Below are positions 1 through 8,755 of a DNA stretch of 64,000 nucleotides, piece after piece. The stretch is from NCBI RefSeq assembly GCF_921292975.1, contig NZ_CAKLCM010000003.1:1426001-1490000 (forward strand), written 5' to 3'. A program made the translations under genes and the position numbers. Under the pieces are notes generated by a model that saw only the letters and a program-made list of their open reading frames with translations, was not told the DNA's origin and ran no database searches. Positions within the stretch are counted from its first letter, which is position 1; the number at the start of each line of letters is the position of its first letter. The DNA is from Vibrio hippocampi. Lineage in GTDB: Bacteria; Pseudomonadota; Gammaproteobacteria; Enterobacterales; Vibrionaceae.

Positions 1-372
1 AAAGGCATGACGAAGAAGTAACTGCTTACATTCCGTATTAACACTTGAGCGTTGATAAGATTGAGCATACCAAGTATACCCAATTTCCACTCGCTGATTC
101 GCACTATCTGCATTGCAAAAGCGGGTCGTTCCAATCACCGTATCAGTCAATTTATCGATAACCACAAAAGGCAACGCTGTCCCTTGCTGTTGGCTATCCA
201 AAGCCTGTTGAATATACGATTCAATGGTCCTTCCACTAGGCACTGAGGTATACCAGAGATCCCATAACTGACCATCACTGGCCGCGGCAACCAGTGCGGA
301 TGCATGCCCCTTTTCTAGTGTCACTAATTTGACCGTTTTTGCTTCTAGTTCAATCGGGTAAAGCCACATCAT
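1..372 (-). CDS. GNAT-family N-acetyltransferase, 3' part outside window
   Basis: Reading the minus strand from an ATG at 372 gives 124 uninterrupted codons running off the left edge. The product starts MMWLYPIELEAKTVKL and contains a strand of the type VVIDKLTDTVIGTTRF followed by EIGYTWYA, the pattern of RimJ/RimL-like GNAT enzymes that transfer acetyl from acetyl-CoA to an amine. An AGGA Shine-Dalgarno lies just before the start. The acetyl-CoA loop would lie beyond the window, so substrate and completeness cannot be judged. It is divergent from the second GNAT gene at 606. Confidence 0.7.
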   Translation of the reverse strand, partial: MMWLYPIELEAKTVKLVTLEKGHASALVAAASDGQLWDLWYTSVPSGRTIESYIQQALDSQQQGTALPFVVIDKLTDTVIGTTRFCNADSANQRVEIGYTWYAQSYQRSSVNTECKQLLLRHAF

Positions 373-605
373 AACGTCCTTTTTGTTGGCTAATTGCTCA
401 CAGAACTTGCAATATATTGCAAGTTCTCACAATAATCTCGGAGAATAAAATCAAGCTCTATATTCATGGCTTGCTATTTTATTTAGGCTTACTTGGCGAG
501 CTATTGACTCTAATCACTATATTTAAAATCTCACTAAATTTAAATGCTCACAATTTAAAGCCTCGATCGTTCATTTAGATTTTCTACCATTTTAAGGTTT
601 CTACC

Positions 606-1040
606 ATGCCCATAATTGAATTTTCTTCCGGTGAACTAGATAGCCAATTGCAGCAGCAACTGAGTGCTGGTTTCGACCATCATAGCCAGTTTCAGCAAGC
701 GCCCAGCTATGAGAAGCAACAACTCAATTGGATGCTGCAAGACAGCCAAGGCAAATTGATTGCCGCATTGACTTCTCATTTGCTTTGGGACTGGTTATAC
801 ATCGATGAACTTTGGGTCGATGACGCGTGCCGTGGCAAGGGAATGGGCAAGAAACTGATGCAGCATGCGGAACAATATGCGCGTAAAGAAAAACTCGCGG
901 GATTGTGGCTCTGGACGCAAAGCTGGCAAGCGCCAACGTTTTACCAGAGCCTAGGGTTTGTTGAATTTAGTCGCTTTGATAATTTTCCTAAAGGACACTA
1001 TCGCATTGGCTTAAGAAAAACGCTTAACCTCATCGACTAA
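606..1040 (+). CDS. GNAT-family N-acetyltransferase, 144 aa
   Basis: A single-domain GNAT enzyme of normal length. The acetyl-CoA pyrophosphate-binding loop RGKGMGKKLM (residues 76-85) follows the strand LYIDELWVDD, and the C-terminal part FYQSLGFVEFSRFDNFPKGH is typical of motif B and the final strands. It is predicted to be cytosolic. The substrate is unknown; the DNFPKGH pattern occurs in small GNATs of unassigned substrate. An AAGG sequence precedes the ATG by about 9 bases. No operon partner is visible, as the next gene is convergent. Confidence 0.85.
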   Translation: MPIIEFSSGELDSQLQQQLSAGFDHHSQFQQAPSYEKQQLNWMLQDSQGKLIAALTSHLLWDWLYIDELWVDDACRGKGMGKKLMQHAEQYARKEKLAGLWLWTQSWQAPTFYQSLGFVEFSRFDNFPKGHYRIGLRKTLNLID

Positions 1041-1088
1041 CGGAAGCGGTTAGCATCGAAGGAAACAAAACTCCGATCCCCAACCTCG

Positions 1089-1114
1089 GTACATAGCTCA
1101 TGTATATAGCTCAG
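1089..1114. repeat. short tandem duplication, 13 bp x 2
   Basis: Two adjacent 13-base units, GTACATAGCTCAT and GTATATAGCTCAG, differ at two positions. They lie 3' of the acetyltransferase gene and belong to the set of short arrays found across the window. Confidence 0.5.
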
Positions 1115-1173
1115 GCCATTATTCAGACAAAAATCGGGTCGCCCCTAACAATCAGTAATCAATCGCCATTGCG

Positions 1174-2589
1174 CTAATCTAAAGTACTCAAATACTCAAC
1201 AATGGCTTGTCTATCCTGTTTGTTTTTTAGACCGGTGTAGCCCATATAAGTCCCGGGGATCAGATCTTTCGGCGACGCTAAAAACTGTTCGATCAATGAT
1301 TCACTCCAAACTGGATTTTTTGCAGCAAACTCCAACATGGCTTTTGAATAGTTTTGATAACGGTCGTCTGAGGCGACTTTACGCCCGACAATTTGGTTCA
1401 TGTTAGGGGCAATCGACGAGTTTTCCGAGTGACAAAGCGTACATTGTGAGTAAAGTTGGCGACCACGCTCAATACTGTTCTCTGGTAAGGTGTCGTTACC
1501 GCCAGCAGTGTATTTATTGCGTATCGTGAGTAGCGTTTGTGATTGAGAGTCTGTGAGTAGCGCCCTCACTTTAAGCATTGCCTGTGCCTGATCCCATGTC
1601 ATGCTGGCTTCAATGCCACCGGTTGCTTGACCATACTCTACCACCTTATCTGTGGAGATGGTTTTTCCTTGCTGTGCCGCCTCAAGCGTGCGCATCAACT
1701 GTCCGCGCTGCTCAAGAAAGTCGTTAAATTCTGCGATATTATTTTGGGCTGATTGCTGCAACAACGCGTTCTGCTGTTCCGTGAGCAGGCTTCTCACTTC
1801 TTTCGCGACCTGACCGCGCTTGATGCCGTGATTCGATGCGATACGCAAACTCACAAAACCAAAGTGCTGACTCGGTTTGCCCACCACCTCAAAATCATTA
1901 AACTCTTGATCACCTGTTGACCAACTTAGCAAGCGAGCCGCCAAATTCACCAACTCTTTCTTATCCGCTTTGCTCATTTTAATTTTGCTGCTAGACAGAG
2001 ATAAATCCTGACCTTTACCGTTAAGATAAGCATCGCGGATCTGATTCAATTGCTGTTTTTGATCGTTATCCAGCGTTTGAATAATCTCGCCTAAGCGCTG
2101 AGCAATCACTTGCCCCAGTAACGCCTCATCGGCTCCGTAGGTCTCACCCAAACGGATAAACGCCGCTTCGGAGATCGTTTCTCCTACCAGTAGCCCTTCT
2201 AGCGCTCGGTTCATCGCAGAGCGACTGGCAACCGCTTTATTAAATGGCGCTTTTTGTTCTGTAACCAACTCAATCAATATCTCTCTCTGATCACTATCAA
2301 GCACCGCAAGGGTATGCTTAGCAACCTGACTACGAGATAAACTGTGCCCACTGGCAACGCGCAGTCCGACAAAACCGAAGTAATTGGCCATGCGTCCCAC
2401 GGACATATAGTCATTATTGGATGAACTTCCCGTCAACCAAGATAAGGTTCGGGACGCAACGGCATCATTCAGGGCTTTTTCACTGACCTGCATCTGACTG
2501 ATATCTCGAATCATCTCACTGTCTGCCGCCTGTGAAATCATCGGAGACACTAAGAGAATTAACGCAAATGTGAAGCGACGAATAACCAT
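1174..2589 (-). CDS. exported LTxxQ-repeat protein with C-terminal cytochrome c domain
   Basis: Residues 1-21 are a Sec signal peptide ending SQA. Two homologous halves follow (about 30-200 and 205-365). Each starts with a module of the form LSW-TG...ND...VG...HFGF..LR and then has two LTxxQ-like segments: VLDSDQREIL, TLDNDQKQQL, LLTEQQNALL and LLTDSQSQTL. LTxxQ helices mark the periplasmic Spy/CpxP/ZraP family, which binds misfolded proteins or metals. The C-terminus holds a class I cytochrome c fold with a C383-T-L-C386-H387 haem site and a likely axial Met449 in PGTYMGY. It is thus a predicted periplasmic, haem-bearing protein. It is a paralogue of the 6507-7757 product, which has no haem. 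It is the last gene of a minus-strand series behind the kinase. Its function is not established. Confidence 0.8.
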   Translation of the reverse strand: MVIRRFTFALILLVSPMISQAADSEMIRDISQMQVSEKALNDAVASRTLSWLTGSSSNNDYMSVGRMANYFGFVGLRVASGHSLSRSQVAKHTLAVLDSDQREILIELVTEQKAPFNKAVASRSAMNRALEGLLVGETISEAAFIRLGETYGADEALLGQVIAQRLGEIIQTLDNDQKQQLNQIRDAYLNGKGQDLSLSSSKIKMSKADKKELVNLAARLLSWSTGDQEFNDFEVVGKPSQHFGFVSLRIASNHGIKRGQVAKEVRSLLTEQQNALLQQSAQNNIAEFNDFLEQRGQLMRTLEAAQQGKTISTDKVVEYGQATGGIEASMTWDQAQAMLKVRALLTDSQSQTLLTIRNKYTAGGNDTLPENSIERGRQLYSQCTLCHSENSSIAPNMNQIVGRKVASDDRYQNYSKAMLEFAAKNPVWSESLIEQFLASPKDLIPGTYMGYTGLKNKQDRQAIVEYLSTLD

Positions 2590-2726
2590 GTTCTCTCCTA
2601 TTTATTGAATCAATAAAACCCATCAAGCGAGTGTGCCTTGATAGGCTGGGGTGACATTAATAATCGTGCTTCTATACCCAAATGGTCTTTTCTTTACAGG
2701 TACAACAAGCACTGACACCGTTTTAG

Positions 2727-4142
2727 TTAGTCACCAGCGGCGATAGGTAATCGCAGCAATATTTTAAACTCATCGGGTTGACTCTCTAGCAAGCTCAACT
2801 CTCCGCTGTGCGCTCGAGCAATTTCTCTGGATAGACTCAAGCCAAGCCCACTACCATCAATTTTTTGGTTTTGAGCATGTTCACCGCGATAAAAGCGCTC
2901 AAACAGTTGCGCCCTAACTTTTTCAGACAAGGTTGGGCATTGATTGATCACGCACACCGTTATCTCTTGTCCAACGCTTTCCGCTTCGATTTGAATAGAA
3001 GTATCAGGGACTCTATAACGGACCGCGTTACTCAAAATATTGTTGAGCAACTGTGTTAATAATAGCTCGTCACAGCACAATTCAATGTCTTGATCGATGT
3101 TGCGAACAAAGATTTCGTCATCAAAGGAGAGCGTTAAATCGTCCAGCAACTCATTTAACCCATCGCTCAAATTGATCGTGGTGAGATGGAGCGATAAGGT
3201 TCCCGCATCCGCTTGCGATAACAACAGCAGTTTGCGAATAATTGAGGATAGTCGACCCACTTCATCCAGCAGGCTTGGCAGATCAATCTCCTGATTCTGC
3301 TGCTGATTGATCGCCAACTCAAGTTTGCCCCGCAAAATCGTCAACGGCGTTTTTAGTTCATGAGCAGCATCGGCAGAAAAACGCGAGGACTGTAGAAAAC
3401 TCAATTCCAAACGCTCTAACATCCGATTGTAGGACTCAATCAACACCTGAAACTCCCTGTCATCTTGATCGGTAATCGGCAAGCGTTGGGAGAGTTCATT
3501 ATGATTGACGCTTTGCATTGCTCGGGTCAGACGGTTGATTGGTTTCACGGTAATCATGGCGATCAACCAAGCACTGATGGCACACAACACCAAAGCGAGA
3601 GGCACAATCACAATCAAGGCGGAGTGCATCGCGCCTCTGAGCTCTGTTTCTGTATTTTGTAGATCAACCGCAATAAAACTTCGACTGTGATTTCGCACAT
3701 AAAGACTGCCGCGCCAATCGCTGTTTCCGACTTGAAACAGAGTTTGCTGGCACGTTTCTTTGCTATCACTCACTACCGATGTGCCATTACTCTCTTGTGC
3801 CTTGAAGGGCTTTGGCTTTGACCAGCTAAAATCATTTAACGTCATTCCCTTAGGCCAGTTGTTTAACTGTGTTTTGATTTTCCCGTCTCGGCCTTCCAGT
3901 AACATCAAAAATTGTTGAGGACCTTTAAGCCCCAACTTTCGACCCAAATCGGTAATAAACCCGTCATTAGTCGCTTGGTGTTTATTCAGGGTAATGAGTC
4001 GCTTCGCTTCGTAACAAAGCTGGGTATCGAGACCTGCCACTTCATACTTCAGCATTCGATTCCAGCCGAACAAAAGCACCACCGCCAGCACAGCACTGAC
4101 GATCAAGCTTGAAGTGATAAACAGTCGAAAACGATAAGACAT
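2727..4142 (-). CDS. two-component sensor histidine kinase
   Basis: An inner-membrane sensor kinase of 471 aa. A first membrane segment (residues 8-25) and a second (about 174-198) flank a periplasmic domain of about 145 residues. HAMP follows (about 199-250), then HisKA with the phospho-acceptor H261 in AAHELKTPL, then HATPase with the N box at N367-N372 and the G box DGSGLGLSLSREIA. The architecture resembles the CusS/QseC/ColS group. The gene starts 10 bases after the stop of the response regulator, so the two are co-transcribed. The neighbours suggest it senses a periplasmic signal linked to the LTxxQ proteins, as CpxA does with CpxP; that link is inference. Confidence 0.92.
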   Translation of the reverse strand: MSYRFRLFITSSLIVSAVLAVVLLFGWNRMLKYEVAGLDTQLCYEAKRLITLNKHQATNDGFITDLGRKLGLKGPQQFLMLLEGRDGKIKTQLNNWPKGMTLNDFSWSKPKPFKAQESNGTSVVSDSKETCQQTLFQVGNSDWRGSLYVRNHSRSFIAVDLQNTETELRGAMHSALIVIVPLALVLCAISAWLIAMITVKPINRLTRAMQSVNHNELSQRLPITDQDDREFQVLIESYNRMLERLELSFLQSSRFSADAAHELKTPLTILRGKLELAINQQQNQEIDLPSLLDEVGRLSSIIRKLLLLSQADAGTLSLHLTTINLSDGLNELLDDLTLSFDDEIFVRNIDQDIELCCDELLLTQLLNNILSNAVRYRVPDTSIQIEAESVGQEITVCVINQCPTLSEKVRAQLFERFYRGEHAQNQKIDGSGLGLSLSREIARAHSGELSLLESQPDEFKILLRLPIAAGD

Positions 4143-4152
4143 AATAAGCAGC

Positions 4153-4836
4153 CTAACGAGGAATTAAGCGATAGCCAGTGCCGCGCACCGACTGAATAGC
4201 ACCGGATGTTTTTCCCTGATTATCAATGGCTCGAATTTTAGCGCGAATCCGTTTGATACAGACGTCCACAACATTGGTACAAGGGTCAAAATCATAGCCC
4301 CAAACATGCTCAAGAATTTGACCGCGAGTGAAGATCTGTTCTGGTGAACGCATCAAGTACTCCAACAATGAAAATTCTCGACTGGTTAGATCGACAGAGT
4401 GTCCATAACAGCTAGCCTTGCGGCTAATACAGTCGAGTTTCAACTCACCAACCGTCAAGATATGCTCTTGCACGCCCTCCACTCGTCTCAATACTGCTTG
4501 GATCCTCGCCACCAGTTCTTCAACAAAAAACGGTTTGGGTAAGTAGTCATCTGCGCCAAGTTCCAAGCCTTTGATTCTGTCTCCAAGCTCATTGCGGGCG
4601 GTCAACAAGATCACCGGCGTCGCAATTTTCTGCGCTCGAATGGAACCGAGAATATCGAGACCATCTCGATTAGGCAGCATAATATCGAGGACAATCACCT
4701 GATGTTGCTGCTGTAGCGCGAGTTCATACCCCAACTGACCATCGGCACATTGCGTCACGCTAAAGCCTCTTGCCTCTAGCCCTTCAGTGACTAGATGAGC
4801 AATTTTTTGCTCATCTTCTATTACCAAAACCTTCAT
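4153..4836 (-). CDS. OmpR/PhoB-family response regulator
   Basis: A 227-aa cytosolic regulator starting MKVLVIEDEQ. The receiver domain has the acidic pair at E7-D8, phospho-acceptor D51 (VIVLDIMLP) and K101 (DDYLPKPF). The C-terminal winged helix (about 130-225) contains the LTSREFSLLEYLMR and VRGTGYRLIPR segments. The ATG at 4836 is preferred because AAGGGAA precedes it; an in-frame ATG at 4860 adds eight residues but has a poor ribosome site. It is the partner of the kinase at 2727-4142. Candidate target DNA is the TGTCAT dyad at 7877-7892 in front of the two divergent envelope genes. Confidence 0.92.
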   Translation of the reverse strand: MKVLVIEDEQKIAHLVTEGLEARGFSVTQCADGQLGYELALQQQHQVIVLDIMLPNRDGLDILGSIRAQKIATPVILLTARNELGDRIKGLELGADDYLPKPFFVEELVARIQAVLRRVEGVQEHILTVGELKLDCISRKASCYGHSVDLTSREFSLLEYLMRSPEQIFTRGQILEHVWGYDFDPCTNVVDVCIKRIRAKIRAIDNQGKTSGAIQSVRGTGYRLIPR

Positions 4837-4949
4837 TGTTTCCCTTAAACCTAACGACATTTTCTACTCAGTTTCACTCTGAATGGCAGAGAGTGAGAGA
4901 ATTGTATCGCCATTGCTTATTTCCCCCAACGACAAGATGCCGGTTTTAC

Positions 4950-6434
4950 TTACTGGATAACATATTGATCCAAGATTTGTTGATTGTGATTCTGCCCGTT
5001 GTCTTCAAGAGCAGAGCGCACAAACTCCACATCGAGATTATCAGCGTTCACCGTCACTCTTAAATGTCCCGAGCCGCCAAGTATCGTTCCTGAAGTATAA
5101 CCAGCCTCCGCCGAATCCTGAGGGACTGACATGCCTCGGTGGGCAGGTTGTGGCACGGTTTGATAAATAATGCCATCTAACTCTTGCTTAGCGTAAAGAT
5201 GATCATGCCCGTGGAAAACCGCATCAACCTCGTGTTTCTTTAGTAGCGCGTGGATTGGCATATCCCAGTCAGGACGATATTGAGCAAACCCTTCCGTCCC
5301 ATCCGCATTTTTACCTCCCCACTCGCCATAGGGCACCGCGGCAACACCGCCTCGACCTTGACGATCAATGCCGCCTATCAATTGATGGATAAACACCAAT
5401 TTATGCTTAGCTTGGCTGTCGGCTAACGTCTCTTTAAGCCACTGATATTGCAGCCCGCCTAAAGAAAGCGCAAAGCGCCCTGCGCGTTTATTGTGTTGTG
5501 CCTCCCAATAAGGGTTAAGCACCACAAACAACACATCTCCCCATTCCCAAGCAAAATAGTCCTCTAGGTTGGCTAGATGCGGCTGCGATTGCGTGTTGCC
5601 CGTGTAAAAACCGTCAGGCGTCGGGTTAGGAAAATAATCGGTGCGCACCTTGCTCGCCCAGTTCGCCAAACTGTCTGGTCCGCCGCGACGCTCTTTGGCA
5701 CTCTCACCATCATGGTTGCCCAACACTAAATAGAGCGGTGTTTGCAACTGACTAAAAAAGTGTCGTTGTGCCAAATACTGCTGCATAGCATTGTCGCGGT
5801 TGGCGTGTTTGCGTGTCATAAAGGTATCGCCCAGATCGATATGGAAATCTGAGCGGTCACTCGCCACATTGCGCAGCGTTTGCAGATACATCGGGACATC
5901 AGCATTGTGATCGAGGTGAGAATCGGCGGTAATCGTAAAGATATAGTTTTCACCTTTGGCACGCTGAGTAACAAAGCTACCTTGAGCGAATAAACGCTTC
6001 GACTCGCTATCTTGTAACTGCCCGCTATCTTGTAATTGCCCGCTATCTTGTAACTGCCCGCTATCTTGTAATTGATAGTAGTAGCGAGTGTTGGCTTTTA
6101 GACCGTCAATCCTATGCTCATAGGGAGTGCCTTTGGTGATATTTTCAACCACAGACTCGATTGCAAGGTTATCCAAACGCTCGCCAATAAGAATCGTTAC
6201 AGGGGCGCTGCTATCATAGCGAAGCAAGCTCACCGTCACCGCATCATCCGTTATTGCTCCCAAGATCACATCCAGATCTTGATAGGGCACCGCTTGTGGG
6301 ACTGGCTGAGGCGGTCCCTTAAGCTTTTTGACTTTTTTAGGCTCTGCGACGCTCGCAAAACTGACACATAAAATACACCAACCACAGCTCAACCATTTTG
6401 CTGTGCGTCCGAACGTGGCAAACACACTCATCAT
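4950..6434 (-). CDS. exported metallophosphoesterase with in-frame hexapeptide array
   Basis: After a signal peptide (about 1-30, ending SVA) comes a Pro/Lys-rich linker, a fibronectin-like domain (about 50-125) and a calcineurin-type phosphoesterase domain. Metal ligands are visible: D171-x-H173 (TADSHLD), G202-D203 (DLGDT), N240-H241-D242 (LGNHDGE), a later His in FIHQLIGG and the HGHDH motif. It should hydrolyse phosphomonoesters or diesters in the periplasm or outside the cell. Residues 121-144 are four copies of a QLQDSG-type unit joining the two domains, encoded by an 18-bp tandem array. It sits between the LTxxQ protein and the regulator genes in the same orientation. The substrate is unknown. 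Confidence 0.85.
   Translation of the reverse strand: MMSVFATFGRTAKWLSCGWCILCVSFASVAEPKKVKKLKGPPQPVPQAVPYQDLDVILGAITDDAVTVSLLRYDSSAPVTILIGERLDNLAIESVVENITKGTPYEHRIDGLKANTRYYYQLQDSGQLQDSGQLQDSGQLQDSESKRLFAQGSFVTQRAKGENYIFTITADSHLDHNADVPMYLQTLRNVASDRSDFHIDLGDTFMTRKHANRDNAMQQYLAQRHFFSQLQTPLYLVLGNHDGESAKERRGGPDSLANWASKVRTDYFPNPTPDGFYTGNTQSQPHLANLEDYFAWEWGDVLFVVLNPYWEAQHNKRAGRFALSLGGLQYQWLKETLADSQAKHKLVFIHQLIGGIDRQGRGGVAAVPYGEWGGKNADGTEGFAQYRPDWDMPIHALLKKHEVDAVFHGHDHLYAKQELDGIIYQTVPQPAHRGMSVPQDSAEAGYTSGTILGGSGHLRVTVNADNLDVEFVRSALEDNGQNHNQQILDQYVIQ
6005..6076. repeat. 18 bp x 4 tandem array inside metallophosphoesterase gene
   Basis: Four near-identical 18-base units (on the plus strand CGCTATCTTGTAACTGCC, alternating C/T at one site) encode the repeated hexapeptide in the inter-domain linker. 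The unit length keeps the reading frame. Confidence 0.95.
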
Positions 6435-6506
6435 TAACCCCTGTACTACTCTTTACATCACAACGTGTTACATCAACGGCTATCAATTAGACGGTAATTG
6501 GTTCGC

Positions 6507-7757
6507 TTATTTACTCGGAGAAAACAAAAACTCCGATTCGATAGTCTGAGTGGTTTTCAACGGACGCGAATAAAGGAATGGACCTTTCACATCCTTTGGA
6601 TTATCCGCTCTCATGCTCATCAATAGCTCTCTTTGCTTATCGGTCAGGGTCTGTCCAACCTTGGCAAAAGCATCACCGTAAAGGTAAGAAAGCTCACCAT
6701 CCAACTCTCCGTAACGCTTAGACCAAGCGATCACTTTTTGCTTGTCAGCGGTCTTGCCCTGTTGGAACAGACGCAACTCTTGTGAGATGTCACGACGAAC
6801 CTTGGCGATCTCAGTCAGTGACTGACGCTGAAGTTCAATGATTTGAGTAATGTCTTGACGCTGCTCAGGATTAAGAACGGTTAAGAAGTCTCGACCACTA
6901 TCTCCAGTTAAAGAAGTGCTGATCGCGTAGTCTTTCTTACCCATCGCCGGAGCAGTTTTCATACCAAAGCCACCAAAATACATCCCATGACGTTCAGGGC
7001 AAAAATAGGTATCAGCCTCTAAAGAGCCTGCATACCATGAGAACATCTCACTGGCATAAGTCATCACTGCGACATTGACCAGATGAGGCTGACCACGCCT
7101 TTTAAACTGACGTTCAACCTGTGGCCAAGTCGTTGAATCACCAAATTTGAGTTTATCTAACGCCTGTTTCTGTTCATCACTCAAAGAAACAATAATGTCT
7201 CCCATCACTTTGGCGCGCTGATACGCTAACTCACCATCCAGTTCATAAAGTTCTGCGGAATATTGCATCACCGCTTGCTGATCAAGTTGCATCGGTTTGT
7301 CGGCAAACTCACCTTCTAGGTTTTGACGGAAAGCTTGAATTAAAGGCAAGCGTAGCAACGCAAAACGCTCAATATCCGCCTGTTGCTGCTCGGCAAGATC
7401 CAGCAGTTGCTGTTTTTGGCTATCGTTGAGAACCGCAAGGGTATTGTTGGCGATCGTGGTTAAGAAGGAGGTGTTATGCCCTTTGCTGCCCGAGTCGATA
7501 TCGCGCATATATTGGAAGCCAAAATAGTCGGAGACTTTACCGGGTGGCAAAAAGGTATCGTAGCCAAAGTCGCCAGTAATAAAGGCAAGACCCGCAAACG
7601 CGATAGTGTGTAGTTGCGCTCTATCCGACATAGCTTGCTTCAAATTGTATTGCTTTGCAGGGCGTGGTTTAACATCGTTAGCCATAGCCGTAGTGTGCAT
7701 GGTTAGACTGGCTAACCCCATTGCCGTCACTAAGGCAAGTTTGGTTAATTTGATCAT
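6507..7757 (-). CDS. exported protein with duplicated LTxxQ (Spy/CpxP-like) halves
   Basis: A 416-aa protein with a Sec signal peptide (1-27, ending AMA). The ATG at 7757 is chosen because GGAGAG precedes it at good spacing; an upstream in-frame start adds an unlikely 19-residue tail. Two halves are visible, each with a YFGF or YFGGFG module and paired LTxxQ-like helices: VLNDSQKQQL, SLSDEQKQAL, VLNPEQRQDI and TLTDKQRELL. It matches the cytochrome-fused protein at 1174-2589 in layout but has no CXXCH. It is the first gene of the minus-strand series, divergent from the porin. A chaperone, stress-sensor or metal role is suggested by the family but not shown. Confidence 0.78.
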   Translation of the reverse strand: MIKLTKLALVTAMGLASLTMHTTAMANDVKPRPAKQYNLKQAMSDRAQLHTIAFAGLAFITGDFGYDTFLPPGKVSDYFGFQYMRDIDSGSKGHNTSFLTTIANNTLAVLNDSQKQQLLDLAEQQQADIERFALLRLPLIQAFRQNLEGEFADKPMQLDQQAVMQYSAELYELDGELAYQRAKVMGDIIVSLSDEQKQALDKLKFGDSTTWPQVERQFKRRGQPHLVNVAVMTYASEMFSWYAGSLEADTYFCPERHGMYFGGFGMKTAPAMGKKDYAISTSLTGDSGRDFLTVLNPEQRQDITQIIELQRQSLTEIAKVRRDISQELRLFQQGKTADKQKVIAWSKRYGELDGELSYLYGDAFAKVGQTLTDKQRELLMSMRADNPKDVKGPFLYSRPLKTTQTIESEFLFSPSK

Positions 7758-7876
7758 CGCATCTCTCCAATTCGGTTCACTGAGTACTGTTCGGTTCGCT
7801 AAGTAAAAGCGCATTCCCCGTATCGTAAAAGGGTTTGAGTGATGCAGCGAGTGTGGCGATCACGCTGTACTAAACC

Positions 7877-7892
7877 ATGACATTTTTGTCAT
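7877..7892. promoter_or_regulatory. TGTCAT palindrome, candidate regulator site
   Basis: ATGACATTTTTGTCAT is a perfect dyad with 6-base arms and a 4-base centre. A further TGTCAT lies at 7929-7934, 42 bases (about four helical turns) from the first. Both sit in the 263-bp space between the LTxxQ gene and the porin gene. Use by the 4153-4836 regulator is inferred from position only. Confidence 0.4.
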
Positions 7893-8020
7893 ATAAGCCT
7901 GGCTATTTAATTTTTGATATTACATTCCTGTCATTAAAATCCGCCAAGTATTTAATATTAATTTTTATTTGATAGGATATTTTGCGTGTTTAAGACACGG
8001 GTATAAATAAGGAAATTATA

Positions 8021-8755
8021 ATGTTTAAATTTAATAAGATCGCTACATTAATAGCAGCAACAATTATAAGCACTGGTCTCTCAGCAGCATCCGTAGACTT
8101 TCGTCAAGAATATAGAAATGAGCAAGATAACCAAGACCAATATCAAAGCCGAGTTAAAATCGGCGCAAGTGTTGGCAAACATTTCTTTGGTTTAGAAGCC
8201 AAGCAAAAAGGTAAACCTTTTACCGATTGGGAACGTGGCGATAATGAATTTGAATATGGTTATAGATTTGACCTAGATAAGCAATGGCGCGTTACACCAT
8301 CAATGCCGATTACTTTTTCTAGCGGTTATGTCACTTTTAAACCGCAAGTTCGCGTACAGTACAAATTTGATAGTGGCGTGGTCGCTAAACTGCGTTACCG
8401 CCACCAATTCCGAAACTACGCTGAAGACAACAGCACCACAGGGCGCGACGGTGAACAACACTCTGTTCTTAACAGCAGTAAATTGACCGCAAACCTAGAC
8501 TGGAAGTTGGGTGATTGGCAATTTGGATTAGAGGGTAACTATGTTGAAGACTTTATCAATAAAGAGTGGAAGCTAGGAACCAACGCAGAGTATGAGTGGG
8601 ATTATAACTTGAAAGTCGGTTATAAGCAGAAAGATTGGAAATGGCGTCCTTACTTTGAATTAGGTAACATCCAATGTAGCTCTAGTAGCGGTTGTGGTGA
8701 TGACTATCGCAGTCGTCAATTACGTACCCGTGTAGGTATTACTTACTATTTTTAA
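8021..8755 (+). CDS. KdgM-family oligogalacturonate-type outer-membrane porin
   Basis: A 244-aa outer-membrane beta-barrel. A signal peptide (1-22, ending LSA) precedes VDFRQEYRN, the typical first strand of KdgM/NanC porins, and the chain ends in an aromatic residue (GITYYF), the barrel-assembly signature. Alternating strands rich in Tyr, Trp, Lys and Arg fit a narrow anion-selective channel for acidic oligosaccharides. Two Cys close together near the end (CSSSSGC) could form a disulfide. It is divergent from the LTxxQ gene across a shared regulatory region and is followed by a good terminator. No pectin or alginate catabolic genes are next to it, so the substrate is uncertain. Confidence 0.8.
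   Translation: MFKFNKIATLIAATIISTGLSAASVDFRQEYRNEQDNQDQYQSRVKIGASVGKHFFGLEAKQKGKPFTDWERGDNEFEYGYRFDLDKQWRVTPSMPITFSSGYVTFKPQVRVQYKFDSGVVAKLRYRHQFRNYAEDNSTTGRDGEQHSVLNSSKLTANLDWKLGDWQFGLEGNYVEDFINKEWKLGTNAEYEWDYNLKVGYKQKDWKWRPYFELGNIQCSSSSGCGDDYRSRQLRTRVGITYYF

Noticed and set aside
724..936. Minus-strand open frame within the acetyltransferase gene
   Set aside because: It overlaps a well-supported GNAT gene on the other strand and has no domain of its own.
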